A DNA stretch of 64,000 nt from positions 558,001 through 622,000 of the forward strand of contig NZ_CP018082.1 of NCBI RefSeq assembly GCF_001886715.1, written 5' to 3'. The position numbers and the translations under genes are program-made. Below, in pieces: positions 26,865-35,959 of the stretch. Each line of letters begins with the position of its first letter. The stretch's first letter is position 1. The stretch comes from Nocardia mangyaensis. GTDB taxonomy: Bacteria > Actinomycetota > Actinomycetes > Mycobacteriales > Mycobacteriaceae. The notes below the pieces were generated by a model. That model was not told where the DNA came from. It did not search any database and worked only from the letters and a program-made list of their open reading frames with translations.

Positions 26865-28595
26865 ATGTCCGATGGCGCTTCGACGGTGGCGACGCTGCGT
26901 GCGCGCGGCGGCCTTCTCGTGCGCCGCGTCGAGCAGATCATCGATCTCAACTACGTCGGCCTGGTGCTGGCCACGCTGTTCTTCGCGCTGTCGGTGACTC
27001 CGTCGCTGGTCCCGCGCGACTGGCTCTTCCAGGGCCTGATCAGCGGTATCAACGCCGCCATCGGGTACGGGCTCGGCTGCCTGCTCGAGTGGTTGTTCCG
27101 GCGGTGGGTGCGGGCGCGGATCCCGTTCGCCGTTCCACAGGGGAAGGTGCGGTACGCGATCAAGGCGACGTTGGTGGTCGTCTGCGCGCTCACCGCGGCG
27201 CTGATGCTGGTGCAGTCGGCACGCTGGCAGCGCGAGATCACCTCGCTGATGGGGATGGAGGGCACCACCACCTCGGCCTACCTGCGCACCGGGCTGCTCA
27301 GCGCGGCCGTCGGGGTGGCGGTCGTCGCGGCCTACCGGACCCTGCGGGTCCTCGTGCTGGTGCTGGCCCGCCAGCTCAACCGCTGGGTGCGGGTACCGAG
27401 GGAACTCGCACCCGCCGCCGGGCTGCTCGTGCTGGTGGTGTTCACGGTGACGATCGTCAACGGTGTCGCCTCGCAGGCGTTCTTCGCCGTCGCCAACTCC
27501 GCGTTCAGCGTGCGCAACGACCGCACCTCCGAATACGCGGTGCAACCGTCGAAGCCGGAGCGCTCGGGCAGTCCCGCCTCGCTCGCGGCGTGGGACACCC
27601 TCGGGTTCGAGGGGCGCTGGTTCGTCAGCAAGGGACCCGACGCCGAGCAGATCACCGCGGTGACGGGACAACCCGCGCAGGAGCCGATTCGGGCCTACGT
27701 GGGGCTGGAATCGATGAGCGGCGAACAGACCGCGGCGCAACTGGCTGTCGCCGAACTCGAACGGATCAAGGCGTTCGAGCGGAAGGCCATGGTGGTGGTC
27801 ACCACCACCGGCACCGGGTGGGTCAACGGGATGGCCGCGGGAGCGGTCGAGTACCTCTACGGGGGCGACACGGCGATCGTCGCCACCCAGTTCTCGTATC
27901 TGCCCAGCGTGCTGTCGTTCCTGTCCGACCGGGAGAAGGCGGCCGCGGCCAGCCGGGAGCTGTTCGACGCGGTGCATCAGCGGTGGCTCGCCGAACCGGC
28001 GGGGCAGCGGCCGAAACTGTTCGTCTACGGCGAGAGTCTGGGGTCGCAGGGTTCGGAGGAGGCCTTCGAGGGTCTTGCCGATCTGCGCGAGAAGGTCGAC
28101 GGCGCGCTGTGGGTGGGTCCGCCGAACTCGAATCGGCTCTGGAGCCAGTTCGTCGACCGGCGCGATCCCGGCTCGCCGGAGGTGACGCCGGTGTACGCCG
28201 ACGGGCTCGTCGTCCGATTCGCCGACGACGCGGATGATCTCGGGCCAGCGGATACCTGGCTGCCACCCCGCATCGCCTACCTGCAACACCCCTCCGACCC
28301 CATCGTGTGGTGGTCGGCGGATCTGATCTTCACCCGCCCCGACTGGTTGCGCGAGCCACGCGGTGCCGATGTGTCGACCCAGATGCGCTGGGCGCCGTTC
28401 GTGACGTTCTGGCAGGTCACCGCCGATCTCACCAATGCCCAGGGCGTCGTCGACGGGCACGGTCACCGGTACGGGACGCTGGTGCTGGACGGGTGGTTGG
28501 CGGTTGCCGCGCCGCCGGGGGTGAGCCCGGAGGTCGTGGAGCGGATCCGGATGTCGCTGGAATTGTCGGAGGTCTACGAGCGGGTGGTGAAGTGA
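26865..28595 (+). CDS. Membrane alpha/beta-hydrolase, Abhydrolase_9 family, paralogue 2
   Basis: 576 residues with the same architecture as the gene at 24629-26422: N-terminal membrane segments (LATLFFALSVTPSLVPRDWL and so on), then a hydrolase domain with YGESLGSQGSE (S391) and DGHGHRYG. Long blocks such as YLPSVLSFLSDREK, GPPNSNRLWSQFVDRRDPG and YLQHPSDPIVWWS repeat nearly word for word in the first copy, so the two arose by duplication. The ATG follows a CATACTGT element by a few bases and may be leaderless. The stop overlaps the next start (GTGA). Confidence 0.8.
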   Translation: MSDGASTVATLRARGGLLVRRVEQIIDLNYVGLVLATLFFALSVTPSLVPRDWLFQGLISGINAAIGYGLGCLLEWLFRRWVRARIPFAVPQGKVRYAIKATLVVVCALTAALMLVQSARWQREITSLMGMEGTTTSAYLRTGLLSAAVGVAVVAAYRTLRVLVLVLARQLNRWVRVPRELAPAAGLLVLVVFTVTIVNGVASQAFFAVANSAFSVRNDRTSEYAVQPSKPERSGSPASLAAWDTLGFEGRWFVSKGPDAEQITAVTGQPAQEPIRAYVGLESMSGEQTAAQLAVAELERIKAFERKAMVVVTTTGTGWVNGMAAGAVEYLYGGDTAIVATQFSYLPSVLSFLSDREKAAAASRELFDAVHQRWLAEPAGQRPKLFVYGESLGSQGSEEAFEGLADLREKVDGALWVGPPNSNRLWSQFVDRRDPGSPEVTPVYADGLVVRFADDADDLGPADTWLPPRIAYLQHPSDPIVWWSADLIFTRPDWLREPRGADVSTQMRWAPFVTFWQVTADLTNAQGVVDGHGHRYGTLVLDGWLAVAAPPGVSPEVVERIRMSLELSEVYERVVK

Positions 28596-29341
28596 GGCGG
28601 GTGTTCGGTGGGGTACGGGTTGCGCCGCCGACCGGGGAGGTGCCGGATGCTCGGCGGCGAGCCGCCGGTCGGCTTCGTGAATGGGCTACCGGCTCGAGTG
28701 GCGGCACCGAATCACGTCCGAACATCGGAACTGCTGCAGCGCTGGGGCTTCCGCTGCTGTGGAGTAATCGAGTACTCCCCGCGCTGGAGCTTTCGCTGCG
28801 CGGGCGCACCGCGGCGAATGTGTTGTTCGCGGCCGGATACACCTCGGTGTTCCGGGGCCGTCCGAATTGGTTCTCGGCGAGTGGGTTTCGGTGGGGCATC
28901 GGTAGTTCGTCGGTGGTGCTCGCGGGTTACGTTGTTGCGCTGTCGATTCCAGCGCTGCGGCGATTTCCGCTCGAGATCGCCGAGCGAGTCCCGGAGACCT
29001 CGACGCTGGAGTGGATCGCCCTGCACATCCCGGTCGGCACGGTGCTGGCCGAGGAAGCTGTCTTCCGCGGCACCCTCGACCCGCTGCTCGACGACTCCCT
29101 CGGTTCGTCGGCGCCGGTGATCGGCGCGCTCGACTTCGGCCTCTGGCACATCCAACCCGCCAGGGCCGCAGGTGATCCGGTCGCGGTGACCGTGCTGGCC
29201 ACCGCCGTCGCCGGACTGATCTTCGGCGAACTCCGCCGCCGCTCTGGCAGCGCCACCGCACCCGCCCTGCTGCACCTGGCGATCAATGCCGGGGGAGCGC
29301 TCGCGCCCGTCGCGGCGCGGTGGATCGACCTCAGGCGATAG
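28592..29341 (+). CDS. CPBP family intramembrane metalloprotease
   Basis: 249 residues, multi-spanning, with the CAAX-protease/bacteriocin-processing (Rce1-like) motifs: E154-E155-xxx-R159 in LAEEAVFRG, a following His in DFGLWHIQPA, and HLAINAGG near the end. These form a glutamate/metal intramembrane peptidase site. The substrate is unknown. The GTG at 28592 overlaps the stop of the preceding hydrolase (GTGA), which suggests translational coupling; later in-frame starts are possible because the first 50 residues are poorly conserved in type. Confidence 0.78.
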   Translation: MRRVFGGVRVAPPTGEVPDARRRAAGRLREWATGSSGGTESRPNIGTAAALGLPLLWSNRVLPALELSLRGRTAANVLFAAGYTSVFRGRPNWFSASGFRWGIGSSSVVLAGYVVALSIPALRRFPLEIAERVPETSTLEWIALHIPVGTVLAEEAVFRGTLDPLLDDSLGSSAPVIGALDFGLWHIQPARAAGDPVAVTVLATAVAGLIFGELRRRSGSATAPALLHLAINAGGALAPVAARWIDLRR

Positions 29342-29403
29342 GGCGAGTCCACTCGACATCGCGTCGGGAATGGGTCGGCGGTCGCCGGCTCGGCAGCTCG
29401 CGG

Positions 29404-30273
29404 TCAGGCGGTGGCGACGAAGCCGGCGACCGCGTCGGTGAAGGCGTCGTTGTCGTCGCCTGCGGCAGTGTGGGCGGCGGTGCCGATTTCGGCGAGGCGG
29501 GCGTGCGGGGCCAGGGCGAGGAAGGCGGCGGCGCCCTCGTCGCTGACCACATCGGATTTGCCGCCGCGAACCAGGAGTACCGGGATGGTCAGGGCGGCCG
29601 CGGCGGCCTCCATCTCCTCGATGCGCCCCTCGGGGTTGGCGTCGACACCGGAGATGAGATCCGGGTCCCAGTGCCAGTACCAGCGGCCCTCACGTTGACG
29701 CAGATTGCGCAGCAGACCGTCGGCATTGTCGGGGCGCGGGCGGTGCGGCATGTACGCGGCCACGGCGTCGGCCACCTGGTCGAGGGTGTCGAAGCCGTCA
29801 CGGTGCCTGCCGAGGAAGTCCATCACGCGCGCCACACCCGCCGACTCCGAGCGCGGCACGATGTCGACCAGCACGAGCGCGCGAACCGCACTCCCGCCCG
29901 GTGTCGCGGTGGCCAGCAGCCCGGTGATCCCGCCCATGCTGGCGCCGACCACCACCGCGCCCGTCTCGGCCGTCGCCCCGAGCTGGGCGAGGATGGCGTC
30001 GAGGTCGGCGACCATGGTGTCGCGGGAGTAGTCGCGTACCGGCGACCAGTCACTGTCACCGTGCCCGCGCGCGTCCACCGCGACCACCCGCATCCCCTGC
30101 GCGGCCAGCGCCCGCCCCGTCCGCTTCCAGGAGTGCCTGGTCTGGCCGCCACCGTGCAGCATCACGACCAGCTGACCGTCGGCCGGGCCGAAGCTGTCGG
30201 CGACGAGGGTGAGTCCGTCGACACCGCGCAACCGCAGCGTCGCCGGTTCCAGGGGATCGGTGAAACTCGACAT
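29404..30273 (-). CDS. Alpha/beta hydrolase
   Basis: 289-residue soluble alpha/beta-hydrolase fold protein. It has the HGGGQTRHSW oxyanion motif, DARGHGDSDW, the nucleophile elbow GASMGG (S112), a late acidic residue near GGKSDVV and a catalytic His in IGTAAHTAAGDDND. It could be an esterase, thioesterase or ring-cleavage hydrolase; no context decides. The ATG at 30273 lies exactly 6 bases after TACATT on the reverse strand, which favours it over a longer upstream frame. Confidence 0.85.
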   Translation of the reverse strand: MSSFTDPLEPATLRLRGVDGLTLVADSFGPADGQLVVMLHGGGQTRHSWKRTGRALAAQGMRVVAVDARGHGDSDWSPVRDYSRDTMVADLDAILAQLGATAETGAVVVGASMGGITGLLATATPGGSAVRALVLVDIVPRSESAGVARVMDFLGRHRDGFDTLDQVADAVAAYMPHRPRPDNADGLLRNLRQREGRWYWHWDPDLISGVDANPEGRIEEMEAAAAALTIPVLLVRGGKSDVVSDEGAAAFLALAPHARLAEIGTAAHTAAGDDNDAFTDAVAGFVATA

Positions 30274-30439
30274 GGGATGAATGTACGACTTCCCGGATGG
30301 CGAGCGCAGGGTGGTGTCCCAAGTGGTGGGTCGCCGCATGGACGCCAATCCAGCGCCCTACCACTACCTGGCGGCGAAGTCCGGTCCGGTTCCACCGCCG
30401 CGTGCTTGTTGGTTTCGGTGGTGCTTGGTTCTGGGAGAA

Positions 30440-31330
30440 TCAAGGACCCGTGCGCCGTGGCGGGAGAGGGATTCGGTCCAGGTCTTGGGCGAGCACGGCA
30501 CCGGGGAAATCGGCCTGTTCCAGGAACAAGGGGTCGTCGGCCTGGACATAGCGTTCGGAGAAGTGGGTCAGGACAAGGGTTTTCACGCCGCAACTGCGAG
30601 CGACCTCGCCTGCCTGGCGCGCTGTGAGGTGTCCTCGCTCGTGCGCATGGGCGGTCTCGGAGTCCAAGAACGTCGACTCGATGATGAGCATGTCCACACC
30701 ATCGGCGAGCGCGAACACGTTGTCGCACAGGCGCGTATCCATCACGAACGCCACCTTCTGCCCCGGCTTGGGTGCCGTGCACTCCGCCAGCAGCACCCCC
30801 GACAGATCCCGCACCGCTGCCCCGGAGATGCCGTGCGCCCGTAGTCGTTCGGGCAGAAACGTCCGCCCATCCGGTTCGGCTAGACGGTAACCGTAGGTGG
30901 GGATGCTGTGTTCGAGCGGCATCGCGGTGATCGTGAACCCCTCACCCTGCAGGGTCTCACCCGAACCACTCACCGGATGTTCCACCAGCGAGGGCTCCCC
31001 GAAATAGCTGGTCGCGTATTTCAACCGCTCCCAATATTGCGCACCCTCGGCCGGAAACACCGCATGCACATCATGCGGAACCCCATCCCGCCCCAGCCGC
31101 TGAACGATCCCGGGAACACCGAGCGAATGATCCCCGTGAAAATGCGTCACACACAGCCAATGCAACTCCGTCGCCGAAGCTCCCGCGAACGACATCTGCC
31201 GCTGAATCCCCTCCCCGGGATCGAACAGCACCCCTTTCCCATCCCACCGCAGCAGATACCCGTTGTGATTGCGGCGGCGAGTGGGCACAGCTCCAGCCGT
31301 GCCGAGCACGACGAGTTCCCGTGACGACAT
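30440..31330 (-). CDS. rnz: Ribonuclease Z
   Basis: 296-residue tRNase Z of the metallo-beta-lactamase fold; it trims 3' trailers of pre-tRNAs. The zinc motif TH63FH65GD67H68 is intact; the later EHSIPTYGYR, FVMDTR and LVLTHFSERY motifs carry the remaining ligands and catalytic residues. The ATG at 31330 follows GAGGATGG; an upstream start is possible but unsupported. The 57 bases between it and hicB show no terminator, so read-through from hicAB into rnz is possible. Confidence 0.93.
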   Translation of the reverse strand: MSSRELVVLGTAGAVPTRRRNHNGYLLRWDGKGVLFDPGEGIQRQMSFAGASATELHWLCVTHFHGDHSLGVPGIVQRLGRDGVPHDVHAVFPAEGAQYWERLKYATSYFGEPSLVEHPVSGSGETLQGEGFTITAMPLEHSIPTYGYRLAEPDGRTFLPERLRAHGISGAAVRDLSGVLLAECTAPKPGQKVAFVMDTRLCDNVFALADGVDMLIIESTFLDSETAHAHERGHLTARQAGEVARSCGVKTLVLTHFSERYVQADDPLFLEQADFPGAVLAQDLDRIPLPPRRTGP

Positions 31331-31387
31331 CGGACCATCCTCGCCGGTGGCACGCGGTTGTGCCACGTGGGTTTCCGCGGCCGAGGC

Positions 31388-31786
31388 TCAGGAGTTGGCC
31401 AGTTGGGATGCCCGTTGGAACGTCACGCCGAGTACGGCCCCGATGTCGCGGACCGGAACGCCCTCGGCAGCCAGTTGCCGTGCGGTCGCGGTTGCGACTC
31501 GCATGGCGTGTGCCTCCTGCCGGGCAGCCTCGGCACGCGCTTGCGAGACTTCTTCGGCCGCGGCTGTGACATCGGTTTCGCCCACGTGTGCGGTGACGAC
31601 GAGCTCGACAGTCGAAGGAGCGACGTCGGCAACCGTACAGATGTAGTCGGTGGCTTCCTTGGCGATGTCGGCATAGCGCCGCGCCTGGGTCAGGCCTTCG
31701 ATATTGCCGTTGACACCATCCAGCTGGGGAATTCGGATCATCCACCAGCGATCGTCTCGGGACACATCGATCCGGTAGGTGGTCAT
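31388..31786 (-). CDS. hicB: HicB-type antitoxin with C-terminal DNA-binding region
   Basis: 132-residue antitoxin. The N-terminal half (YRIDVSRDDRWWMIRIPQLDG...TQARRYADIAKEATDYI) is the partial RNase H-like HicB domain that blocks the toxin; the C-terminal half ends in a short helix-turn-helix-like stretch (AAEGVPVRDIGAVLGVTFQR) suited to operator binding. ATG at 31786 has GGAGGAAGA before it and overlaps the hicA stop in ATGA. It probably represses its own promoter through the inverted repeat at 32008-32023. Confidence 0.82.
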   Translation of the reverse strand: MTTYRIDVSRDDRWWMIRIPQLDGVNGNIEGLTQARRYADIAKEATDYICTVADVAPSTVELVVTAHVGETDVTAAAEEVSQARAEAARQEAHAMRVATATARQLAAEGVPVRDIGAVLGVTFQRASQLANS

Positions 31787-32031
31787 TCTTCCTCCGTGCA
31801 TTGAGCCTGGCACTGGGCGATCGCCTTGCTGACGGTGCGGACCACGCCCGGTGACTGTGAATTGTGCCCGGAAGCCACAGTCACCGTGACAACTCTGTGT
31901 GTGCAGATCCACATGGTGTGGCTGCCTTTGCCGCGGCGGCTGGTGAATCCGGCTGCAACGAGGCGCTTCAGGGTGGTGCGCGTAGGTCCGATGCAACCAC
32001 CACGGTAGTCTAGGTCAGTAGACGAAAACAA
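31783..32031 (-). CDS. hicA: HicA-type mRNA interferase toxin
   Basis: About 82 residues with the HicA double-stranded-RNA-binding-like core: LKRLVAAGFTSRRGKGSHTMW, in which the GSH histidine is the catalytic residue. It cuts mRNA in a ribosome-independent manner and is neutralised by HicB. The start is uncertain: TTG at 32031 is the only standard codon that gives a full domain, but it overlaps the operator and has no ribosome-binding site. The pair interrupts the order rnz / sterol-carrier gene, which is consistent with acquisition as a module. Confidence 0.75.
   Translation of the reverse strand: MFSSTDLDYRGGCIGPTRTTLKRLVAAGFTSRRGKGSHTMWICTHRVVTVTVASGHNSQSPGVVRTVSKAIAQCQAQCTEEE
32008..32023. 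promoter_or_regulatory. Inverted repeat, probable HicB operator
   Basis: GTCTA-GGTCAG-TAGAC, with a third half-site GTCTA at 32032-32036. Two TAGACT elements (reverse strand) that could act as -10 boxes of hicA are built from the same half-sites, as expected for autoregulation of a toxin-antitoxin operon. Confidence 0.5.
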
Positions 32032-32103
32032 GTCTAATCAGATGGACAGATCGGGCATTTGGTGGTGGCGTTCGGGAGGGGTCGCGGTGGGTAGGGTCGA
32101 TTC

Positions 32104-32502
32104 GTGGCTCGAGGTGTGGTGGATCCGGCGGCGGTGCGGGCAGCGGTGATCGCGGTGGGGGACTGGCTGCGTGATGGGAGTGTTCCCGCGCCCGAGCGGA
32201 CGGTGTTGGGGGCCGCGGTGCGGGGGACGGCGCGGGCGCTGGCGGGGAGTGCGCCGGGGCATTCGGTGGAGGTGCGGGTGCCGCCGTTCGTGGCGGTGCA
32301 GTGCATCGCGGGGCCTCGGCACACCAGGGGGACGCCGCCGAATGTGGTCGAGACTGATCCGCGGACCTGGTTGCTGCTGGCGACCGGGCTGCTGGACTTC
32401 GACGACGCGCTCGAGTCCGGGGCGCTGTCGGCGTCGGGGTCGCGGGCGCGCGAGATCGCGGCGTGGCTGCCGATCGTCGGGGTACGGACGACCGAGCAGT
32501 AG
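32104..32502 (+). CDS. Sterol carrier family protein (Rv0807-like)
   Basis: 132-residue protein of the actinobacterial sterol-carrier/MDMPI-C-like group, found just upstream of purF in mycobacteria too. It is mostly alpha/beta; the conserved stretch TPPNVVETDPRTWLLLATG corresponds to the SCP2-like fold. Ligand unknown. GTG at 32104 lies 6 bases after TAGGGT, so it is probably leaderless. It converges on the YhgE-like gene with one base between stops. Confidence 0.75.
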   Translation: MARGVVDPAAVRAAVIAVGDWLRDGSVPAPERTVLGAAVRGTARALAGSAPGHSVEVRVPPFVAVQCIAGPRHTRGTPPNVVETDPRTWLLLATGLLDFDDALESGALSASGSRAREIAAWLPIVGVRTTEQ

Positions 32503-32503
32503 C

Positions 32504-33943
32504 TCAGGCCGCGGCCTTCTTGTCGATCAGGTTCTCCCGGTGCAGACCCTTGTAGTCGTAGTACTTGGTGATGGCGACACCGCCGACCAGGGCGAGGAGC
32601 AGACCGAGCAGCGACATCCAGATCCCACGGCCCAGGCCGGCGGTGTAGTCGGATTCGAAGTACAGGATCGAGCGCATGCCCAGGTAGACCTGGTGCATCG
32701 GCTCGAAGTCGGCCAGCCAGGCGATGTATTTCGGGGTCGCCTGGATCGGGACGGTGCCGCTCGAGGAGGGCAGGCCGAGGATGACGAAGACGGCCAGGTT
32801 GATCAGCAAGCCCGCGGTGCCGAAGGCGGCGAGTGAGGCCATGCAGGTCAGGCCGACCGCGACCAGCGCCAGCACCGAGAACAGGAACAGCTGCGTCGGC
32901 TGGTTGCCTGCCACGCCCAAGATCTTCGCCACGATCAGATAGAGCAGCGAGATCACCACGGACACGACGACCATCACGCCCCACTTGATCAGCAGGGTGT
33001 GCAAACGCGAGATCGGCGTCGGCGGGTAGTGCACGTACCAGGGGCCGTACTCGGTGGGCTGGAAGCCCAGTTGCGCGTCGACCATGGTGTGGATGACCAT
33101 CGCGCCGACCACGCCCGCCATCAGGATCAGCAGCGCGTAGAAGAAGGCGGTCAGGCCAAGGCCCGCGCCCTGGCTCAGCGGTCGCCAGTCCTGCTCGACC
33201 ACGTGGATGGGCTGGGCCAGCGTCAGCTCGGCGGCGCCGGAGATCTGCGGCGCCGACGCGCCTTCCGGTGTCGCGGCGAGCGTGTCGCGGACCTGGGCGG
33301 TCAGTTGCTGCCCGACCTGCTCGTTCACCTCGGTCAGCGCTCGCGCGCCGATGCGGGTCACGATGCCCGCGGAGTACGGGCCCATCCCGGGATTGCTCTG
33401 CACGGTGATGATCGGGCGCTCGATCTCGCCGCCGACCACGCTGCCAACGCCGAGAATGCCCAGCCGTTTGCTGAAGTCGCTGGGGATGATGATGGCGCCG
33501 TAGATCTGGGCGGTGCGCATCAGCCGTTCGGACTCGCTGATCCCGACCACTCTCAGGTCGATCTGGTCTTCGGGCAGGCCCGCCACCAGGGCGTCGGCCA
33601 CCTGCTCGCCGAAGTTCACCTGCTCGGTCCGGCCGTCGATGTCGATGGTGTCACCGACGTCCTGATTGACCAGCGCGATCGGGAAATCGTGCAGATTTCC
33701 CTCCGGATCGGAGATGTAGGCCAGATACATGACCCCGAGCAGGGACAACACGATCGACAGGACGACGGTCGGCGCCAGCACGATCCGGACCCAGCGCCCG
33801 CGGGAAATCCGGGGTGTGTCCAACGTCGCTTCCCCACGCGACGACGAATCGGAATCCTTCGGTACCGAAGCGGCGTTGTCCACGGGAGACGCTGGGGAAT
33901 CAGCAGGTTCGTGCGCACTGTCTTCGGTGGTCACGATCGGCAC
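32504..33943 (-). CDS. YhgE/Pip-like (DUF3533) integral membrane protein
   Basis: About 479 residues with the start used here. A polar, Ser/Asp-rich N-terminus leads to one membrane helix (about residues 50-72), a large extracytoplasmic domain (LVNQDVGDTIDI... with the ISESERLMRTAQIYGAIIIP segment) and five to six membrane segments at the C-terminus. This is the ABC-2-like architecture of phage-infection-protein/YhgE family members, which are linked to envelope transport or secretion. The start is not firm: GTG 33943 has a distant GGGGG stretch, and the frame stays open into the purF region. Confidence 0.68.
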   Translation of the reverse strand: MPIVTTEDSAHEPADSPASPVDNAASVPKDSDSSSRGEATLDTPRISRGRWVRIVLAPTVVLSIVLSLLGVMYLAYISDPEGNLHDFPIALVNQDVGDTIDIDGRTEQVNFGEQVADALVAGLPEDQIDLRVVGISESERLMRTAQIYGAIIIPSDFSKRLGILGVGSVVGGEIERPIITVQSNPGMGPYSAGIVTRIGARALTEVNEQVGQQLTAQVRDTLAATPEGASAPQISGAAELTLAQPIHVVEQDWRPLSQGAGLGLTAFFYALLILMAGVVGAMVIHTMVDAQLGFQPTEYGPWYVHYPPTPISRLHTLLIKWGVMVVVSVVISLLYLIVAKILGVAGNQPTQLFLFSVLALVAVGLTCMASLAAFGTAGLLINLAVFVILGLPSSSGTVPIQATPKYIAWLADFEPMHQVYLGMRSILYFESDYTAGLGRGIWMSLLGLLLALVGGVAITKYYDYKGLHRENLIDKKAAA

Positions 33944-34079
33944 GGTAACAGCTGTTCCCCCGGAATTCGCGTGATCACTGCTCCTCGATTGCGCCGGGTT
34001 TGCGCCGTGGTGCACGTCGAGACCCGATTCACCCGTAGAATGACGGGTGCCCCCAGCCCGCCCGAACAGGGAGCACACG

Positions 34080-35660
34080 GTGACCGACGCCGATCGCACG
34101 ATCGACAGCACATCCGCACTTCTGGACGAGCCCGAGAACGAGCCCCGTGAGGAGTGCGGCGTCTTCGGCGTCTGGGCTCCGGACGAGGATGTCGCCAAGC
34201 TCACCTATTACGGCCTCTACGCGCTGCAGCATCGCGGTCAGGAAGCGGCGGGCATCGCCGTCTCCGACGGCTCCCAGATCCTGGTCTTCAAGGATCTCGG
34301 CCTGGTCAGCCAGGTGTTCGACGAGCAGACCCTCGCCGCCATGCCGGGGCACATCGCCGTCGGTCACTGTCGCTACTCCACCACCGGTGGGGTGACCTGG
34401 GAGAACGCGCAGCCGATCTTCCGCACCACCGCCGTCGGCTCCGGCCTGGCGCTGGGCCACAACGGCAATCTGGTGAACACCGCCGAATTGGCCGGGCGCG
34501 CACGCGAACTCGGTCTCATCGGGGCGGGCGTGGTCAACGGCCGCCCGCAGATGACCGGCGCCACCTCCGACTCCGACATCGTCACCGCGCTGCTGGCCCA
34601 CGCCTCCGCGGACTCCAGCATCGAACAGGCCGCGATGGAGCTGCTACCCCAGCTGCGCGGCGCGTTCTGCCTGACCTTCATGGACGAGCACACCCTCTAC
34701 GCCGCGCGTGATCCGCACGGTGTGCGTCCGCTGGTGCTCGGCCGGCTCGACCGCGGCTGGGTGGTCGCCTCCGAGACCGCCGCGCTCGACATCGTCGGCG
34801 CCTCCTTCGTCCGCGAGATCGAGCCGGGCGAGCTGCTCGCGATCGACGCCGACGGTGTGCGCTCGATGCGGTTCGCCAATCCCGAGCCCAAGGGTTGCGT
34901 CTTCGAGTACGTCTACCTGGCGCGTCCCGATACGACGATCGCCGGTCGCTCGGTGCATTCCACCCGCGTGGAGATCGGCCGCAAGCTGGCCAAGGAACAT
35001 CCGATCGAGGCCGACCTGGTGATCCCGGTGCCCGAGTCGGGCACCCCCGCCGCGGTCGGGTACGCGCAGGGTTCCGGCATTCCCTACGGCCAGGGCCTGA
35101 TGAAGAACGCCTATGTGGGCCGCACCTTCATCCAGCCCAGCCAGACCATTCGTCAGCTGGGTATCCGGCTCAAGCTGAATCCGCTGCGCGAGGTGATCCG
35201 CGGCAAGCGCCTGATCGTCGTCGACGACTCCATCGTGCGCGGCAACACCCAGCGCGCGCTGATCCGTATGCTGCGCGAGTCCGGTGCGCTCGAGATCCAC
35301 GTGCGCATCGCGTCACCGCCGGTGAAGTGGCCCTGCTTCTACGGCATCGATTTCGCCTCGCGCGCGGAGCTGATCGCCAACGGCACGGGCGCCGACGACA
35401 GCTACGCGGACATGGTCGAGAACGTCCGCCGCTCGATCGGCGCCGACAGCCTCGGCTACATCTCCACCGACGGCATGATCGCCGCCACCGAACAGCCCCG
35501 CTCCCGCCTGTGCACCGCCTGCTTCACCGGCGAGTACCCGATCGAGCTTCCCCAGGAAGCCGCCATCGGCAAGAACCTCCTCGAAGGCATGCTCTCGGGC
35601 AAGCCGGAGGCGAAGCTCCTCGGCGAGAACGTCAACGTCGACGCGCTGAGCCGCCCGTAG
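34080..35660 (+). CDS. purF: Amidophosphoribosyltransferase
   Basis: First committed step of purine synthesis: PRPP plus glutamine to phosphoribosylamine. With GTG at 34080 (AGGGAG 8 bases before) it has 526 residues: a 25-residue propeptide, then C26 (EECGVFG) as the N-terminal nucleophile after cleavage, the glutaminase domain, and a phosphoribosyltransferase domain with the PRPP loop LIVVDDSIVRGNT. Cysteines in GCVFEY, WPCFYG and RLCTACF match the iron-sulfur-containing Bacillus-type enzyme, so oxygen-sensitive maturation is expected. A GTG at 34047 is an alternative start. Confidence 0.96.
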   Translation: MTDADRTIDSTSALLDEPENEPREECGVFGVWAPDEDVAKLTYYGLYALQHRGQEAAGIAVSDGSQILVFKDLGLVSQVFDEQTLAAMPGHIAVGHCRYSTTGGVTWENAQPIFRTTAVGSGLALGHNGNLVNTAELAGRARELGLIGAGVVNGRPQMTGATSDSDIVTALLAHASADSSIEQAAMELLPQLRGAFCLTFMDEHTLYAARDPHGVRPLVLGRLDRGWVVASETAALDIVGASFVREIEPGELLAIDADGVRSMRFANPEPKGCVFEYVYLARPDTTIAGRSVHSTRVEIGRKLAKEHPIEADLVIPVPESGTPAAVGYAQGSGIPYGQGLMKNAYVGRTFIQPSQTIRQLGIRLKLNPLREVIRGKRLIVVDDSIVRGNTQRALIRMLRESGALEIHVRIASPPVKWPCFYGIDFASRAELIANGTGADDSYADMVENVRRSIGADSLGYISTDGMIAATEQPRSRLCTACFTGEYPIELPQEAAIGKNLLEGMLSGKPEAKLLGENVNVDALSRP

Positions 35661-35694
35661 TCCACCACCCCGTTCACAGCGGCCGAGCCACCCA

Positions 35695-35871
35695 TTGAGC
35701 TGGGCCGGCACGGGCAAGCCCATCGGGCGCCGCGTGGGCGCGCTGCAACGCCTCGGCGTGGCCACGGGCTCATCCGTGGCCACGACAGCACCGATTGTCC
35801 GAGCCCACGTCGAACAGCGCGGGCGCCGGGCCGAGATCGGCGCCACATTCGCCACCGAACTGGAACAATGA
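35695..35871 (+). CDS. Doubtful 58-codon ORF in the purF-purM gap
   Basis: TTG-started open frame of 58 residues (LSWAGTGKPIGRRVGALQRL at the start, ending FATELEQ). It has no recognisable family and no ribosome-binding site. Its TGA overlaps an ATG (35868) that opens a 31-codon frame whose TGA in turn overlaps the purM ATG at 35960. In M. tuberculosis purF and purM are adjacent, so this 299-base gap is extra; it may hold a decayed gene or nothing coding. Confidence 0.2.
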   Translation: MSWAGTGKPIGRRVGALQRLGVATGSSVATTAPIVRAHVEQRGRRAEIGATFATELEQ

Positions 35872-35959
35872 GCCAGGAGCCGCACGACAGCTGGACAGGC
35901 GGATCACTTAGAGTTATCAGGCATCTATCCGCCGATTCGGTTTGGAGCTTTCCCCCACA

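Noticed and set aside
30281..30844. Forward open frame of 187 codons starting opposite the alpha/beta hydrolase start
   Set aside because: More than two thirds of it runs antisense through ribonuclease Z, and its product has no recognisable domain.
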